17,054 bases of DNA from Chloroflexota bacterium (GTDB lineage Bacteria > Chloroflexota > Limnocylindria > Limnocylindrales > CSP1-4). The DNA is taken from contig JACCYW010000143.1 in the NCBI GenBank assembly GCA_013696275.1, positions 1 through 17,054 of the forward strand. Direction: 5' to 3'. Made by a program: the position numbers and the translations under genes. This document shows positions 1-6,255 of this stretch, piece by piece. The stretch's first letter is position 1; each line of letters starts with the position of its first letter. The notes under the pieces were generated by a model that was not told the origin of the DNA, ran no database searches, and worked only from the letters and a program-made list of their open reading frames with translations.

Positions 1-2
1 GG

Positions 3-923
3 TACATCCTGACCGACACGACCGATGAGCGGAACGCTGAGGCGCTAGGTCTCAACTTCTCGGCCAAGCTCAACTACGCCGCCATCGGCATGTCGGTGCG
101 CAACGGTTGGCTGCAGCCCAATGGCACCCTGGAGTTCGATCGCGGCTCGGTCGACTTCTCGCCTGAGCGCACTGTCGTGCCCGGCGCAGCTCCCGACTAC
201 TTCCCGCCCGCCTCGGCAACGCCGGGCTCGGTCGGCAACGCCGAGTACAGCCCGCTGGTCAAGATCCGCAACGCTGGCGACCACATCTACAACGCGCCGG
301 TGGTGGCCTTCGACGTCTCGGCCGGAGACATCGACTTCTGTGATGGCAGCCCCGACTACAGCATCGTGCATGACCGGGTATTGAGCATCTGTCCGGATGG
401 CGCGCGCGGCGGCACGGTGACGCTGCAGATGACACCCATCTTCAGCTTTGCCAAGCCCTCCGCGTACATCAGCACGGAAGCGTCCGACGCGGTCGTCGCG
501 GCGCTCGACGCGGGCACCTTCACACCGACCCTGGCCGATGTGCCGGTGGGTGCCGACGACGGCGCATTCAGCGCGGTCGAGCGGCTCTTTCCCATCGCCA
601 ATGGCCCGACCGGCGCGGACAATCCGCAGCGCCAGGGCCTGAACAGCGCACTCTCCGATGTGGGCGAGGACGGCAAGCCATTGCCACCGGTCCACGTCAT
701 CGGCGGGCTGCCCACGGTCGCCCTTGATTACAGCCCTCTGTGGGACCTGAATCTGGGTGAGTGGACCCAGGAAGCCATCGACAACGGGTACCGCTCCCGT
801 CTCATCGATGAGTTCCAACTGCTCGAGTTCGTTCGCCAAGGCTGGCTGACCGGACCCGGTGGTGTCGAGTTCGGGTCGACCGGCATCGTCGTCAACTGTC
901 CCATCATCATGCGCTTCCTGTAG
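3..923 (+). CDS. Conserved protein of unknown function, C-terminal part (5' end outside window)
   Basis: The frame is open from the left edge, so the gene starts before the window; 306 residues are visible up to TAG at 921-923. An internal ATG at 90 exists, but the residues before it (YILTDTTDERNAEALGLNFS) read like the same protein. No catalytic motif, membrane segment or named domain is obvious. The composition (many Asp, Pro and Gly, few Lys, short beta-like strands such as TVTLQMTPIFSF) suggests a secreted or extracytoplasmic beta-rich protein. The end is distinctive: PTVALDYSPLWDLNLGEW, then a run ending in GSTGIVVNCPIIMRFL. I have the impression that this tail recurs in hypothetical proteins of environmental bacteria but cannot name a family with certainty. 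The gene stands alone and faces the MFS gene; a strong hairpin follows 20 nt after the stop. Only two Cys are visible early (FCDGSPDYS and SICPDG) and could form a disulfide. Confidence 0.8.
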   Translation, partial: YILTDTTDERNAEALGLNFSAKLNYAAIGMSVRNGWLQPNGTLEFDRGSVDFSPERTVVPGAAPDYFPPASATPGSVGNAEYSPLVKIRNAGDHIYNAPVVAFDVSAGDIDFCDGSPDYSIVHDRVLSICPDGARGGTVTLQMTPIFSFAKPSAYISTEASDAVVAALDAGTFTPTLADVPVGADDGAFSAVERLFPIANGPTGADNPQRQGLNSALSDVGEDGKPLPPVHVIGGLPTVALDYSPLWDLNLGEWTQEAIDNGYRSRLIDEFQLLEFVRQGWLTGPGGVEFGSTGIVVNCPIIMRFL

Positions 924-940
924 GCCTCTGAAGCGCCCTC

Positions 941-2221
941 TCAGGCCCCGCCGGTCGGTACCGGCGGGGCCTCTTCATGTGTCGGGCGCCGCAACGGGCG
1001 GGTCCAGGCGAACCAGACCAGACCCGATATCCCGGCCGCACCGACCAGCACGTACAGCGTCGCGCCCGGTCCCAGGGGCCCCACGAGCTGACCGGCCACG
1101 ATGGTCGAGACGGTCGTCGCCAGCAGGACGAGCGCATAGTCGATGCTGAAGACGCGCCCGCGGATCTCATCCGGTACGAGCCGCTGAAGGCCATAGCTCG
1201 AGAGGCTCCACTGTGCTCCTCCGCCAAGATGAGCCAGGAATACGCAGGCAGCGCCGAGGGCGATGGTCGGACTCGCCGGTAGCAGCCCATAGCCCAGGAC
1301 GAACGAGCCCATCGCGATGGCGATGACGACGAGCAGGCTTCGATCGTCGCCGGTCATGAATCGGCGTCCCAGAAAGGGTCCCACCAGCGCGCCGACGCCG
1401 CGCGCGGCGAAGAGGAGCCCGATGCCTGCATCGCCGGCGCCGAAGACGTCGCGGCCGAACACCGCAAGCAGCAGCACAGCGCCCATCCCGACCCCGAAGG
1501 TCGCCTTCGTCAGGAGCAGCGCGCCGACCATGCGCGAGCGACCGACGAGGGCGGCGGTCACCCGGATCGGATCCAGGATGACGACCGCCCCACGCGCCGG
1601 CACCTGGACTGGTGGCGACTCCTGCGGTGGTGCTCGGAACGACGCCGACACCCGGGCGATGAGCACCGCCGACACGGCGAAGCCGACGGCGTTGGCCACG
1701 AATGACGCATCCCGGCCGGCCAGCGTTGCCACCAGCCCACCGAGACCGGCACCCACCGCCAGCATCGTGCCCCAGGCCGCTCCGATCAGGGCGTTGGCGG
1801 TCGGCAGGTCAGCCTCATCGACCAGATTGGGCAGCGCCGCCGATGAGGTCGGCTCGAAGAATGCCGCGCCGGTCGAGAGCAGCGCCACGCAGACGAGCGC
1901 GATCCACAGCGTGTCAGCGTCGCGCGCGAGCAGGAATCCCAGCGCGATCACTGCGCGGGCGGCATTCGACGCCACCAGGATGTGCTTTCGATCGAGCCTG
2001 TCGGCCAGGATGCCGGCCAGCGGCGAGACGATGAAGAACGGTCCTGTCTGGAGCACCAGGACGAGAGAGGCGACGCCGGTCGAGCCGGTCAGCTCGAGGG
2101 CCAGACCAAGCAGGGCGACGGTCCCGAACCAGTCGCCGGCGAAGCTTATGAGCTGGGCGATGTAAAGCGAGCGGAAGGCACCATTTCGACGGAGCAGGTC
2201 AAGGTAGGGGCCCGGATGCAC
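941..2221 (-). CDS. MFS transporter, EntS/MFS_3-like exporter
   Basis: A 426-residue integral membrane protein of the major facilitator superfamily, probably a proton-driven efflux pump; the substrate is unknown. The N-terminus (RNGAFRSLYIAQLISFAGDW) is typical of the EntS-like MFS_3 group. The loop 2-3 motif A is clear at residues 70-79 (GILADRLDRK), and an equivalent loop follows mid-protein at about residue 285 (GALVGPFLGRRF). Hydrophobic segments run throughout and fit 12 membrane helices, with a charged and Pro-rich central loop near residues 193-215. The start is GTG at 2221; no better upstream start is in frame, and the N-terminal length fits the family. No clear Shine-Dalgarno precedes it, though a GGAGGGG lies about 50 nt upstream. 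It sits 70 nt downstream of the amidohydrolase gene in the same direction and may be co-transcribed, which would hint at export of a related small molecule; this is inference. The last codons form the hairpin at 943-972. Confidence 0.9.
   Translation of the reverse strand: MHPGPYLDLLRRNGAFRSLYIAQLISFAGDWFGTVALLGLALELTGSTGVASLVLVLQTGPFFIVSPLAGILADRLDRKHILVASNAARAVIALGFLLARDADTLWIALVCVALLSTGAAFFEPTSSAALPNLVDEADLPTANALIGAAWGTMLAVGAGLGGLVATLAGRDASFVANAVGFAVSAVLIARVSASFRAPPQESPPVQVPARGAVVILDPIRVTAALVGRSRMVGALLLTKATFGVGMGAVLLLAVFGRDVFGAGDAGIGLLFAARGVGALVGPFLGRRFMTGDDRSLLVVIAIAMGSFVLGYGLLPASPTIALGAACVFLAHLGGGAQWSLSSYGLQRLVPDEIRGRVFSIDYALVLLATTVSTIVAGQLVGPLGPGATLYVLVGAAGISGLVWFAWTRPLRRPTHEEAPPVPTGGA
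943..972 (+). terminator. Strong GC hairpin between convergent genes
   Basis: A perfect 13 bp inverted repeat (AGGCCCCGCCGGT / ACCGGCGGGGCCT) with a 4 nt CGGT loop lies 20 nt after the stop of the unknown + strand gene. No clear T-run follows (TCTTC only). The stem is also the last codons of the convergent MFS gene (its stop is at 943-941), so this hairpin can serve as terminator for the + transcript while being coding on the other strand. Confidence 0.7.
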
Positions 2222-2291
2222 AGCCCGATGATGAGGGCGCCGGCCAGGGACCGGGCGGGCGGCGAGATGTCGTCCCCTCCGAGCTCACGCT

Positions 2292-3530
2292 TCAGGAACG
2301 GACGCCGTCTCCTGGCGGAGTGCCGCTGACCAGACGGCCCTCCATGTAGACGCTCTCGATCCGCTCGGAAAGGGTCGCCAGGTCTGCTACGTCGCCCCTC
2401 ACGAGCACCACATCAGCCAGCTTGCCTGGCTCGAGCGTGCCCAGTCGGTCGCTCAGGCCCATCAGCTCGGCGGCCGAGGAGGTCGCTGCCGCGAGGACCT
2501 GGGCCGGCTCCATCCCGCCATCGGCCATGAGCGCCAATTCACGCAGGTTGCTGCCGTGCGGCGTGACCCCGCTGTCCGTGCCCATCGCGATGCGCACGCC
2601 CGCCGCGACCGCCTTGCTGAACGAGCGCTGATGGATGTCCACCACCTGGCGTGCCTTGGCCACCGAGGCCTCCGGCACGGGCACGCCTTGGGCGGCGGCA
2701 TCGATGACGCCGCCCGGGGCGACAAGGGTGGGCACCAGCCAGGTGCCGTGCTCGAGCATAAGCTCGATGGCCTCGTCGTCCAGATAGATGCCGTGCTCGA
2801 TCGAGCGGATGCCGGCCCGGACAGCGTTCTTGATGCCGTCGGCCGCCTGGGCGTGAGCCATCACGAATACACCGGCCGCCTCGGCCTCGGCGACCAGGAT
2901 CTCCAGCTCGGCCGGTCGCAGATGGGCGTGACGCGGGTCGTCCCGTGGTGAGAGGACACCGCCCGAAGTGGCCACCTTGATCACGTCGGCGCCGGCCCTG
3001 ATCATCTGGCGCACCTTCACGCGCATGGCATCCGGCCCATCGACCATCCCTGATGGTGCGCCCGGGTGAGCGACCATGAACGGCACTTCCACGCCCGAGA
3101 CATACCAGTCGTCGCCGTGGCCCCCGGTCTGGCTCAGCATGCGGATCGAGATGTGCATCCGGGGGCCGCCGATGAGGCCATCCTCCAGTGCCCGCTTGAC
3201 GCCCAGGTCGGCGCCGCCCGCATCACGGATGGTGGTGATGCCCACGCCCAGGGTGGCCGCCAGGTTGCCGGCCGCTTCATAGAACTGGTAGGAGAAGGGC
3301 GTCTGGATCTGCTTCCACTGGTCGATATGGCTGAACATCACGTGGGTATGGCAGTCGAAGAGGCCGGGCAGCAGGGTCATGCCCGCGCAGTCGACCGAGA
3401 TGTCACCGTCCGAGCCGCCGCCGAGGTCGACTATCCGGCCGCCCTCCACGACCAGGTCGCCGGAGCTGGCTTGCGCGCCGGTGCCGTCGAAGATCAGGCC
3501 GCCGCGAAAGACCGTGCGCTGTGCCGCCAT
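2292..3530 (-). CDS. Metal-dependent amidohydrolase, imidazolonepropionase / Xaa-Pro dipeptidase-like
   Basis: A 412-residue cytoplasmic metallohydrolase of the amidohydrolase superfamily. Visible ligands are HxH at residues 61-63 (CHTHV), the carboxylated-lysine candidate K185 in VIKVATSGG, H226 (VMAHAQ), H246 (SIEHG) and D319 (GTDSG). This set and the spacing match the binuclear-zinc branch that includes Xaa-Pro dipeptidases and Xaa-Arg/Lys carboxypeptidases often annotated as imidazolonepropionase-like. The substrate is therefore probably a dipeptide or cyclic amide; true HutI is less likely because no other histidine-utilisation gene is nearby. The C-terminal LGTLEPGKLADVVLV segment forms the small beta domain. 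The start is ATG at 3530. TATCAT ends 6 nt before the ATG, with CTGATC 17 nt further upstream, suggesting a leaderless transcript; there is no Shine-Dalgarno. The gene lies 31 nt after the lipoprotein stop and 70 nt before the MFS gene. Confidence 0.93.
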   Translation of the reverse strand: MAAQRTVFRGGLIFDGTGAQASSGDLVVEGGRIVDLGGGSDGDISVDCAGMTLLPGLFDCHTHVMFSHIDQWKQIQTPFSYQFYEAAGNLAATLGVGITTIRDAGGADLGVKRALEDGLIGGPRMHISIRMLSQTGGHGDDWYVSGVEVPFMVAHPGAPSGMVDGPDAMRVKVRQMIRAGADVIKVATSGGVLSPRDDPRHAHLRPAELEILVAEAEAAGVFVMAHAQAADGIKNAVRAGIRSIEHGIYLDDEAIELMLEHGTWLVPTLVAPGGVIDAAAQGVPVPEASVAKARQVVDIHQRSFSKAVAAGVRIAMGTDSGVTPHGSNLRELALMADGGMEPAQVLAAATSSAAELMGLSDRLGTLEPGKLADVVLVRGDVADLATLSERIESVYMEGRLVSGTPPGDGVRS

Positions 3531-3536
3531 CGGCAG

Positions 3537-3565
3537 ATGATAGCCAGCGCCAGCGGTCGGATCAG
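3537..3565 (-). promoter_or_regulatory. Candidate leaderless promoter for the amidohydrolase
   Basis: On the minus strand, CTGATC (3565-3560) and TATCAT (3542-3537) are separated by 17 nt, and the ATG follows 6 nt after the -10 box. Transcription would begin at or next to the start codon. The -35 overlaps the stop codon of the upstream lipoprotein gene, so the amidohydrolase could be expressed independently of it. Confidence 0.45.
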
Positions 3566-4434
3566 CGGATGCCCGTGTCGTAGGCCAGGGTCACCGCGGC
3601 GGGGGTCCCAGGCAGGACCCACACGATGACCGGCTCAGCCTGCCCCAGGTAGTCCTCCACGACGGACGGTTCCAGGACATATGCGCCCGCCGGCAGGGTC
3701 AGGATGATGGTGCCTTCCTGGTCGCTCGCCGGCTCGGCCACGACGCGGCCCTGCGAGTCGCGCACGACCACGATCGCATCGGCGACCTTGGCCGGGTCGC
3801 AATCAGGCTGAGGAGGGATGGTCTCGACGGGGCATGTCGGGCCGGCCACGAGCTTGATGCGCAACCGACCATCGCCCTCGACGGCCGGCGGCCTGACCCC
3901 GGCCGGGACGGGTTCGCCGGACTCGTCGCGCAACGAGATCCGCCCAGCCCGGTCCACGGTGTAGCGCCAACGATGCTCTTCGATGCAACCGGACGGGCAA
4001 TCACCCCAGCCGATGCGCACGTTCACCACGAAACCATCGTCCGCGGCGCTGGCCTCGTACCACGCCGCCTGGCCGATGGTGCCCGGCTGGAGCTGCCCGA
4101 TGCCTGCGAATCTGGCATCCGATGCCAGGACGAGCGCGACGGCGCGGGAGATGCTCTCGACGGGCGCGGCCGATGGACTCGGTTGGGGGGACGGACGAGG
4201 CGAAGGATGTGCTGACGGCGAGGGCGAGGGGCGGACGGTGATGGACGGGGTGACCGAAGCGCTCGGCGAGGGCTGAGCGCTCGGCGAGGGCGGCGCGCTC
4301 GGCGACGGTCGACCGCCCGCGCCGGTGGCGACGCATCCATAGGCGAATGCGACGCCGAGGAGAAGGGCCGTCACGAGCGGAGCGCGACCGCCGTCCAGAT
4401 GCGCCGGGGAGCGGTGGGTATCGATGTCATGCAT
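3562..4434 (-). CDS. Lipoprotein with Pro/Ser-rich linker and C-terminal beta domain
   Basis: A 290-residue predicted lipoprotein. The N-terminus has a charged region, a hydrophobic stretch (residues 19-33, PLVTALLLGVAFAYG) and a lipobox ending in Cys34 (AYGC), so the mature protein should be anchored to the outer face of the cytoplasmic membrane. Residues 42-91 are a low-complexity PSPSA-type linker, as in wall- or membrane-tethered proteins. The globular part has two Cys in CPSGC and two in TCPVETIPPQPDC, likely disulfides. The end (VVVRDSQGRVVAEPASDQEG, LPAGAYVLEPSV, then VTLAYDTGIR) looks like a carboxypeptidase-regulatory or CNA-B-type beta sandwich. No catalytic residues are recognised. 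I chose ATG 4434 because it gives a normal signal peptide; starts further upstream (to 4626) would overlap the divergent TerB-like gene. No Shine-Dalgarno is evident. Confidence 0.8.
   Translation of the reverse strand: MHDIDTHRSPAHLDGGRAPLVTALLLGVAFAYGCVATGAGGRPSPSAPPSPSAQPSPSASVTPSITVRPSPSPSAHPSPRPSPQPSPSAAPVESISRAVALVLASDARFAGIGQLQPGTIGQAAWYEASAADDGFVVNVRIGWGDCPSGCIEEHRWRYTVDRAGRISLRDESGEPVPAGVRPPAVEGDGRLRIKLVAGPTCPVETIPPQPDCDPAKVADAIVVVRDSQGRVVAEPASDQEGTIILTLPAGAYVLEPSVVEDYLGQAEPVIVWVLPGTPAAVTLAYDTGIR
4179..4312. repeat. Low-complexity GA-rich tract encoding the PSPSA linker
   Basis: Short imperfect repeats built on GGCGAGGGC and GCGCTCGGCGAGGGC encode the Pro/Ser-rich linker of the lipoprotein on the minus strand. 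Such tracts expand and contract easily, so linker length may vary among relatives. Confidence 0.6.
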
Positions 4435-4489
4435 GGCCGCCAGACGGCACAGCCACCCTGTGGGTTCCGACTGTGGCATCCTGCCGGGC

Positions 4490-5110
4490 ATGGTATTGCG
4501 ACGTTTCCTGGGTGGTGCTGCCGATCGGGACGACGCGCCGTCATCCGCTGCTGTGGCGGCGCGGGCCGGCGGCTCTGGCGCGGCGGAGACGGACACGGCG
4601 ACCATACGACGCATCGTGACGGCCATCGAGGCCCTGCCCGCCGAGCAGCGCCGCTATATCGCCGGCTTCGCTTATGTCCTGGGCCGCGCGGCGCACGCCG
4701 ACCTTCGCATCAGCGATGATGAGCGCAAGATGATGGAGCAGACGGTCTGGAAGATCGGTGGCCTCTCAGAGGCGCAGGCGGTCCTCGTGGTGGAGATCGC
4801 GGTGCGCCAGAACGAGCTCTATGGCGGTACGGAGGACTACCTGGTCACGCGCGACTTCACCGACGCGACTTCAGAGGAGCAGCGGCTCTCGCTGCTGCGT
4901 TGTGCCTTCGCCATCGGCGCGGCGGAGGGCGCCATCTCGGCCGAGGAGAGTGCCGAGCTCAATCAGATCGGTAAGGAACTCGGCATCGCCAGCGAACGGA
5001 TCAACGCCGTTCGCGCCGAGTTCACGGACCAGTTCCAAGCGGTCCAGAGGATGCGCCGACTGACCGGAACCGGCGGCGAGCCGATGCCCGAGGATCCGCC
5101 CGGCCGCTGA
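4490..5110 (+). CDS. TerB-like (tellurite resistance TerB fold) protein
   Basis: A 206-residue soluble, all-helical protein. Two related acidic segments mark the TerB fold: residues 69-84 (HADLRISDDERKMMEQ) and 145-160 (AEGAISAEESAELNQI). These are the family's paired helices that can bind metal through Asp/Glu. Residues 1-35 are a variable Ala/Gly-rich lead and the last 20 residues are Pro/Gly-rich. Despite the name, TerB-fold proteins mostly have unproven roles, often linked to membrane or stress responses; no other ter genes are present, so tellurite resistance should not be assumed. The start at ATG 4490 (MVLRRFLGG) is preferred over ATG 4424, which would overlap the divergent lipoprotein start. 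No Shine-Dalgarno is visible; a CATCCT lies 7 nt before the ATG. A perfect hairpin follows 9 nt after the stop. Confidence 0.83.
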   Translation: MVLRRFLGGAADRDDAPSSAAVAARAGGSGAAETDTATIRRIVTAIEALPAEQRRYIAGFAYVLGRAAHADLRISDDERKMMEQTVWKIGGLSEAQAVLVVEIAVRQNELYGGTEDYLVTRDFTDATSEEQRLSLLRCAFAIGAAEGAISAEESAELNQIGKELGIASERINAVRAEFTDQFQAVQRMRRLTGTGGEPMPEDPPGR

Positions 5111-5119
5111 GCCCGGGGC

Positions 5120-5142
5120 GACGTCGAGACGGCCTCGACGTC
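5120..5142 (+). terminator. Hairpin after the TerB-like gene
   Basis: A perfect 9 bp inverted repeat, GACGTCGAG / CTCGACGTC, has a 5 nt loop (ACGGC). Flanking GGC/GCC could extend the stem past a bulged A. It begins 9 nt after the TerB-like stop. No U-tract follows, which is common for GC-rich genomes. Confidence 0.6.
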
Positions 5143-5261
5143 AGCCGCCGAGGGACGCCCGCCGCCGATGAGGAGGACGGGACGGTCCCGACTCCCTCGA
5201 TGACCGCGCTCCACGCGTTGCGCGCCATGTCTGGCGCACTCCTCTGCTGATGAGCCTGGAT

Positions 5262-5269
5262 GGTACCTT
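5262..5269 (+). promoter_or_regulatory. Candidate extended -10 upstream of the hydrolase-ATPase pair
   Basis: GGTACCTT, preceded by T at 5261, reads as TGG-TACCTT, an extended -10 pattern about 80 nt before the chosen ATG. It lies in the 240 bp gap 5111-5350, downstream of the hairpin. No good -35 is visible. Apart from this, the hairpin and the Shine-Dalgarno at 5335-5340, I see nothing else in the gap. Confidence 0.3.
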
Positions 5270-5334
5270 GCGGGCAGGGGCTGTCGGGCCGTCGTCACGA
5301 TGCGATCGGCAGGGACCGAAACCACCGGGAGGGT

Positions 5335-5340
5335 AGGAGG
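5335..5340 (+). promoter_or_regulatory. Shine-Dalgarno AGGAGG that sets the hydrolase start
   Basis: A perfect AGGAGG ends 10 nt before ATG 5351. An in-frame upstream ATG at 5300 has no ribosome site and would add 17 residues (MRSAGTETTGRVGGLLL) unlike a hydrolase N-terminus, so 5351 is preferred. Confidence 0.7.
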
Positions 5341-5350
5341 ACTGCTGCTC

Positions 5351-6253
5351 ATGGCCGACGGCTCGCTGGCAGCGCCGCTCGCAGGGGAGGACCAGAAGGC
5401 CCGCTGTCTCGCCCTGCGGGACGGCCGCCTGCTCGCCTACGACGACGTCGGCGACCCTGATGGCCGGCCCGTCATGTGGTTCCACGGCTTCGGTGGGACG
5501 CGCGTACTGCGCCATCCCGATGACGAGGTCGCGAGACGGCTCGGCGTACGGCTGCTGGCCATCGATCGGCCCGGCATCGGCCGGTCCAGCGGACTTGCCG
5601 ACCGACGGCTGCTCGACTGGCCACGCGATGTCGGCGAGTTCAGCGACGCGTTGGGCCTGGGCCGGTTCGCGGTCTTGGGTTGGTCGGGCGGCGGACCCTA
5701 CGCGCTCGCTTGCGCATGGGCGATGCCCGAGCGGGTGACCGTCGCTGGGCTGATCAACTCGCCGGCGCCCCTCGCCGGTGTGCCGCGCGCCGACTACCTC
5801 CATCGCGTCCACCGCGCCGCCGCGCGCGCCGCCGGGCCGGCCCCGTGGATGATCAGGTTGGCCATGTGGCGCTGGGCACGCGCCCAGCAGCGGGATCCTG
5901 CCCGCCACCTGGACGAAGCGGTGGCCAAGATGATCGAAGCCGACCGGATCCTGGTCGATGAACCAAAGATCCGATCGCTAATGCTGGCGAACACGACAGA
6001 GTTGCACCGGCAGGGGACTCGCGGCGTGGCCGATGAGGCGCTGGTGATGGCCCGCGAATGGGGTTTCCCGCTATCAGAGGTGCGCGTCCCCGTTCGCCTG
6101 TGGCACGGGGAAGCGGATCCGACGGTGCCCGTCTCGATGGGCCGCTTCCTGGCCCGGGAGATGCCGACGTGCCAGGCGACCTTCTACCCGGACGAAGGGC
6201 ACCATCTCTTCTTCGACCGCTGGGAAGGGATACTGACGGCGCTCGACAGGTGA
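5351..6253 (+). CDS. Alpha/beta-fold hydrolase
   Basis: A 300-residue soluble hydrolase with the full catalytic triad: nucleophile elbow GWSGG with S112, acid D256 in WHGEADPTVPV, and H284 in EGHHLFF. The oxyanion loop is FHGFGGTR (residues 44-51), and IDRPGIGRS (71-79) is the usual strand-4 motif of the epoxide-hydrolase/haloperoxidase-like group. The cap region (about residues 145-225) is helical and Arg/Ala-rich. The reaction is likely ester, epoxide or lactone hydrolysis; the substrate cannot be read from sequence. The start follows a perfect Shine-Dalgarno. The stop (TGA 6251-6253) is 2 nt before the ATG of the P-type ATPase, so the two form an operon and the ATPase may depend on translational coupling. 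Confidence 0.9.
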   Translation: MADGSLAAPLAGEDQKARCLALRDGRLLAYDDVGDPDGRPVMWFHGFGGTRVLRHPDDEVARRLGVRLLAIDRPGIGRSSGLADRRLLDWPRDVGEFSDALGLGRFAVLGWSGGGPYALACAWAMPERVTVAGLINSPAPLAGVPRADYLHRVHRAAARAAGPAPWMIRLAMWRWARAQQRDPARHLDEAVAKMIEADRILVDEPKIRSLMLANTTELHRQGTRGVADEALVMAREWGFPLSEVRVPVRLWHGEADPTVPVSMGRFLAREMPTCQATFYPDEGHHLFFDRWEGILTALDR

Positions 6254-6255
6254 CC

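Noticed and set aside
4435..4626. N-terminal extension of the lipoprotein to 4626
   Set aside because: It would bury the signal peptide behind 64 basic residues and overlap the TerB-like gene; ATG 4434 gives a proper lipoprotein signal.
4490..5110. Tellurite-resistance operon
   Set aside because: Only a TerB-fold protein is present; no terA, terC, terD or terE-like gene is in the window.
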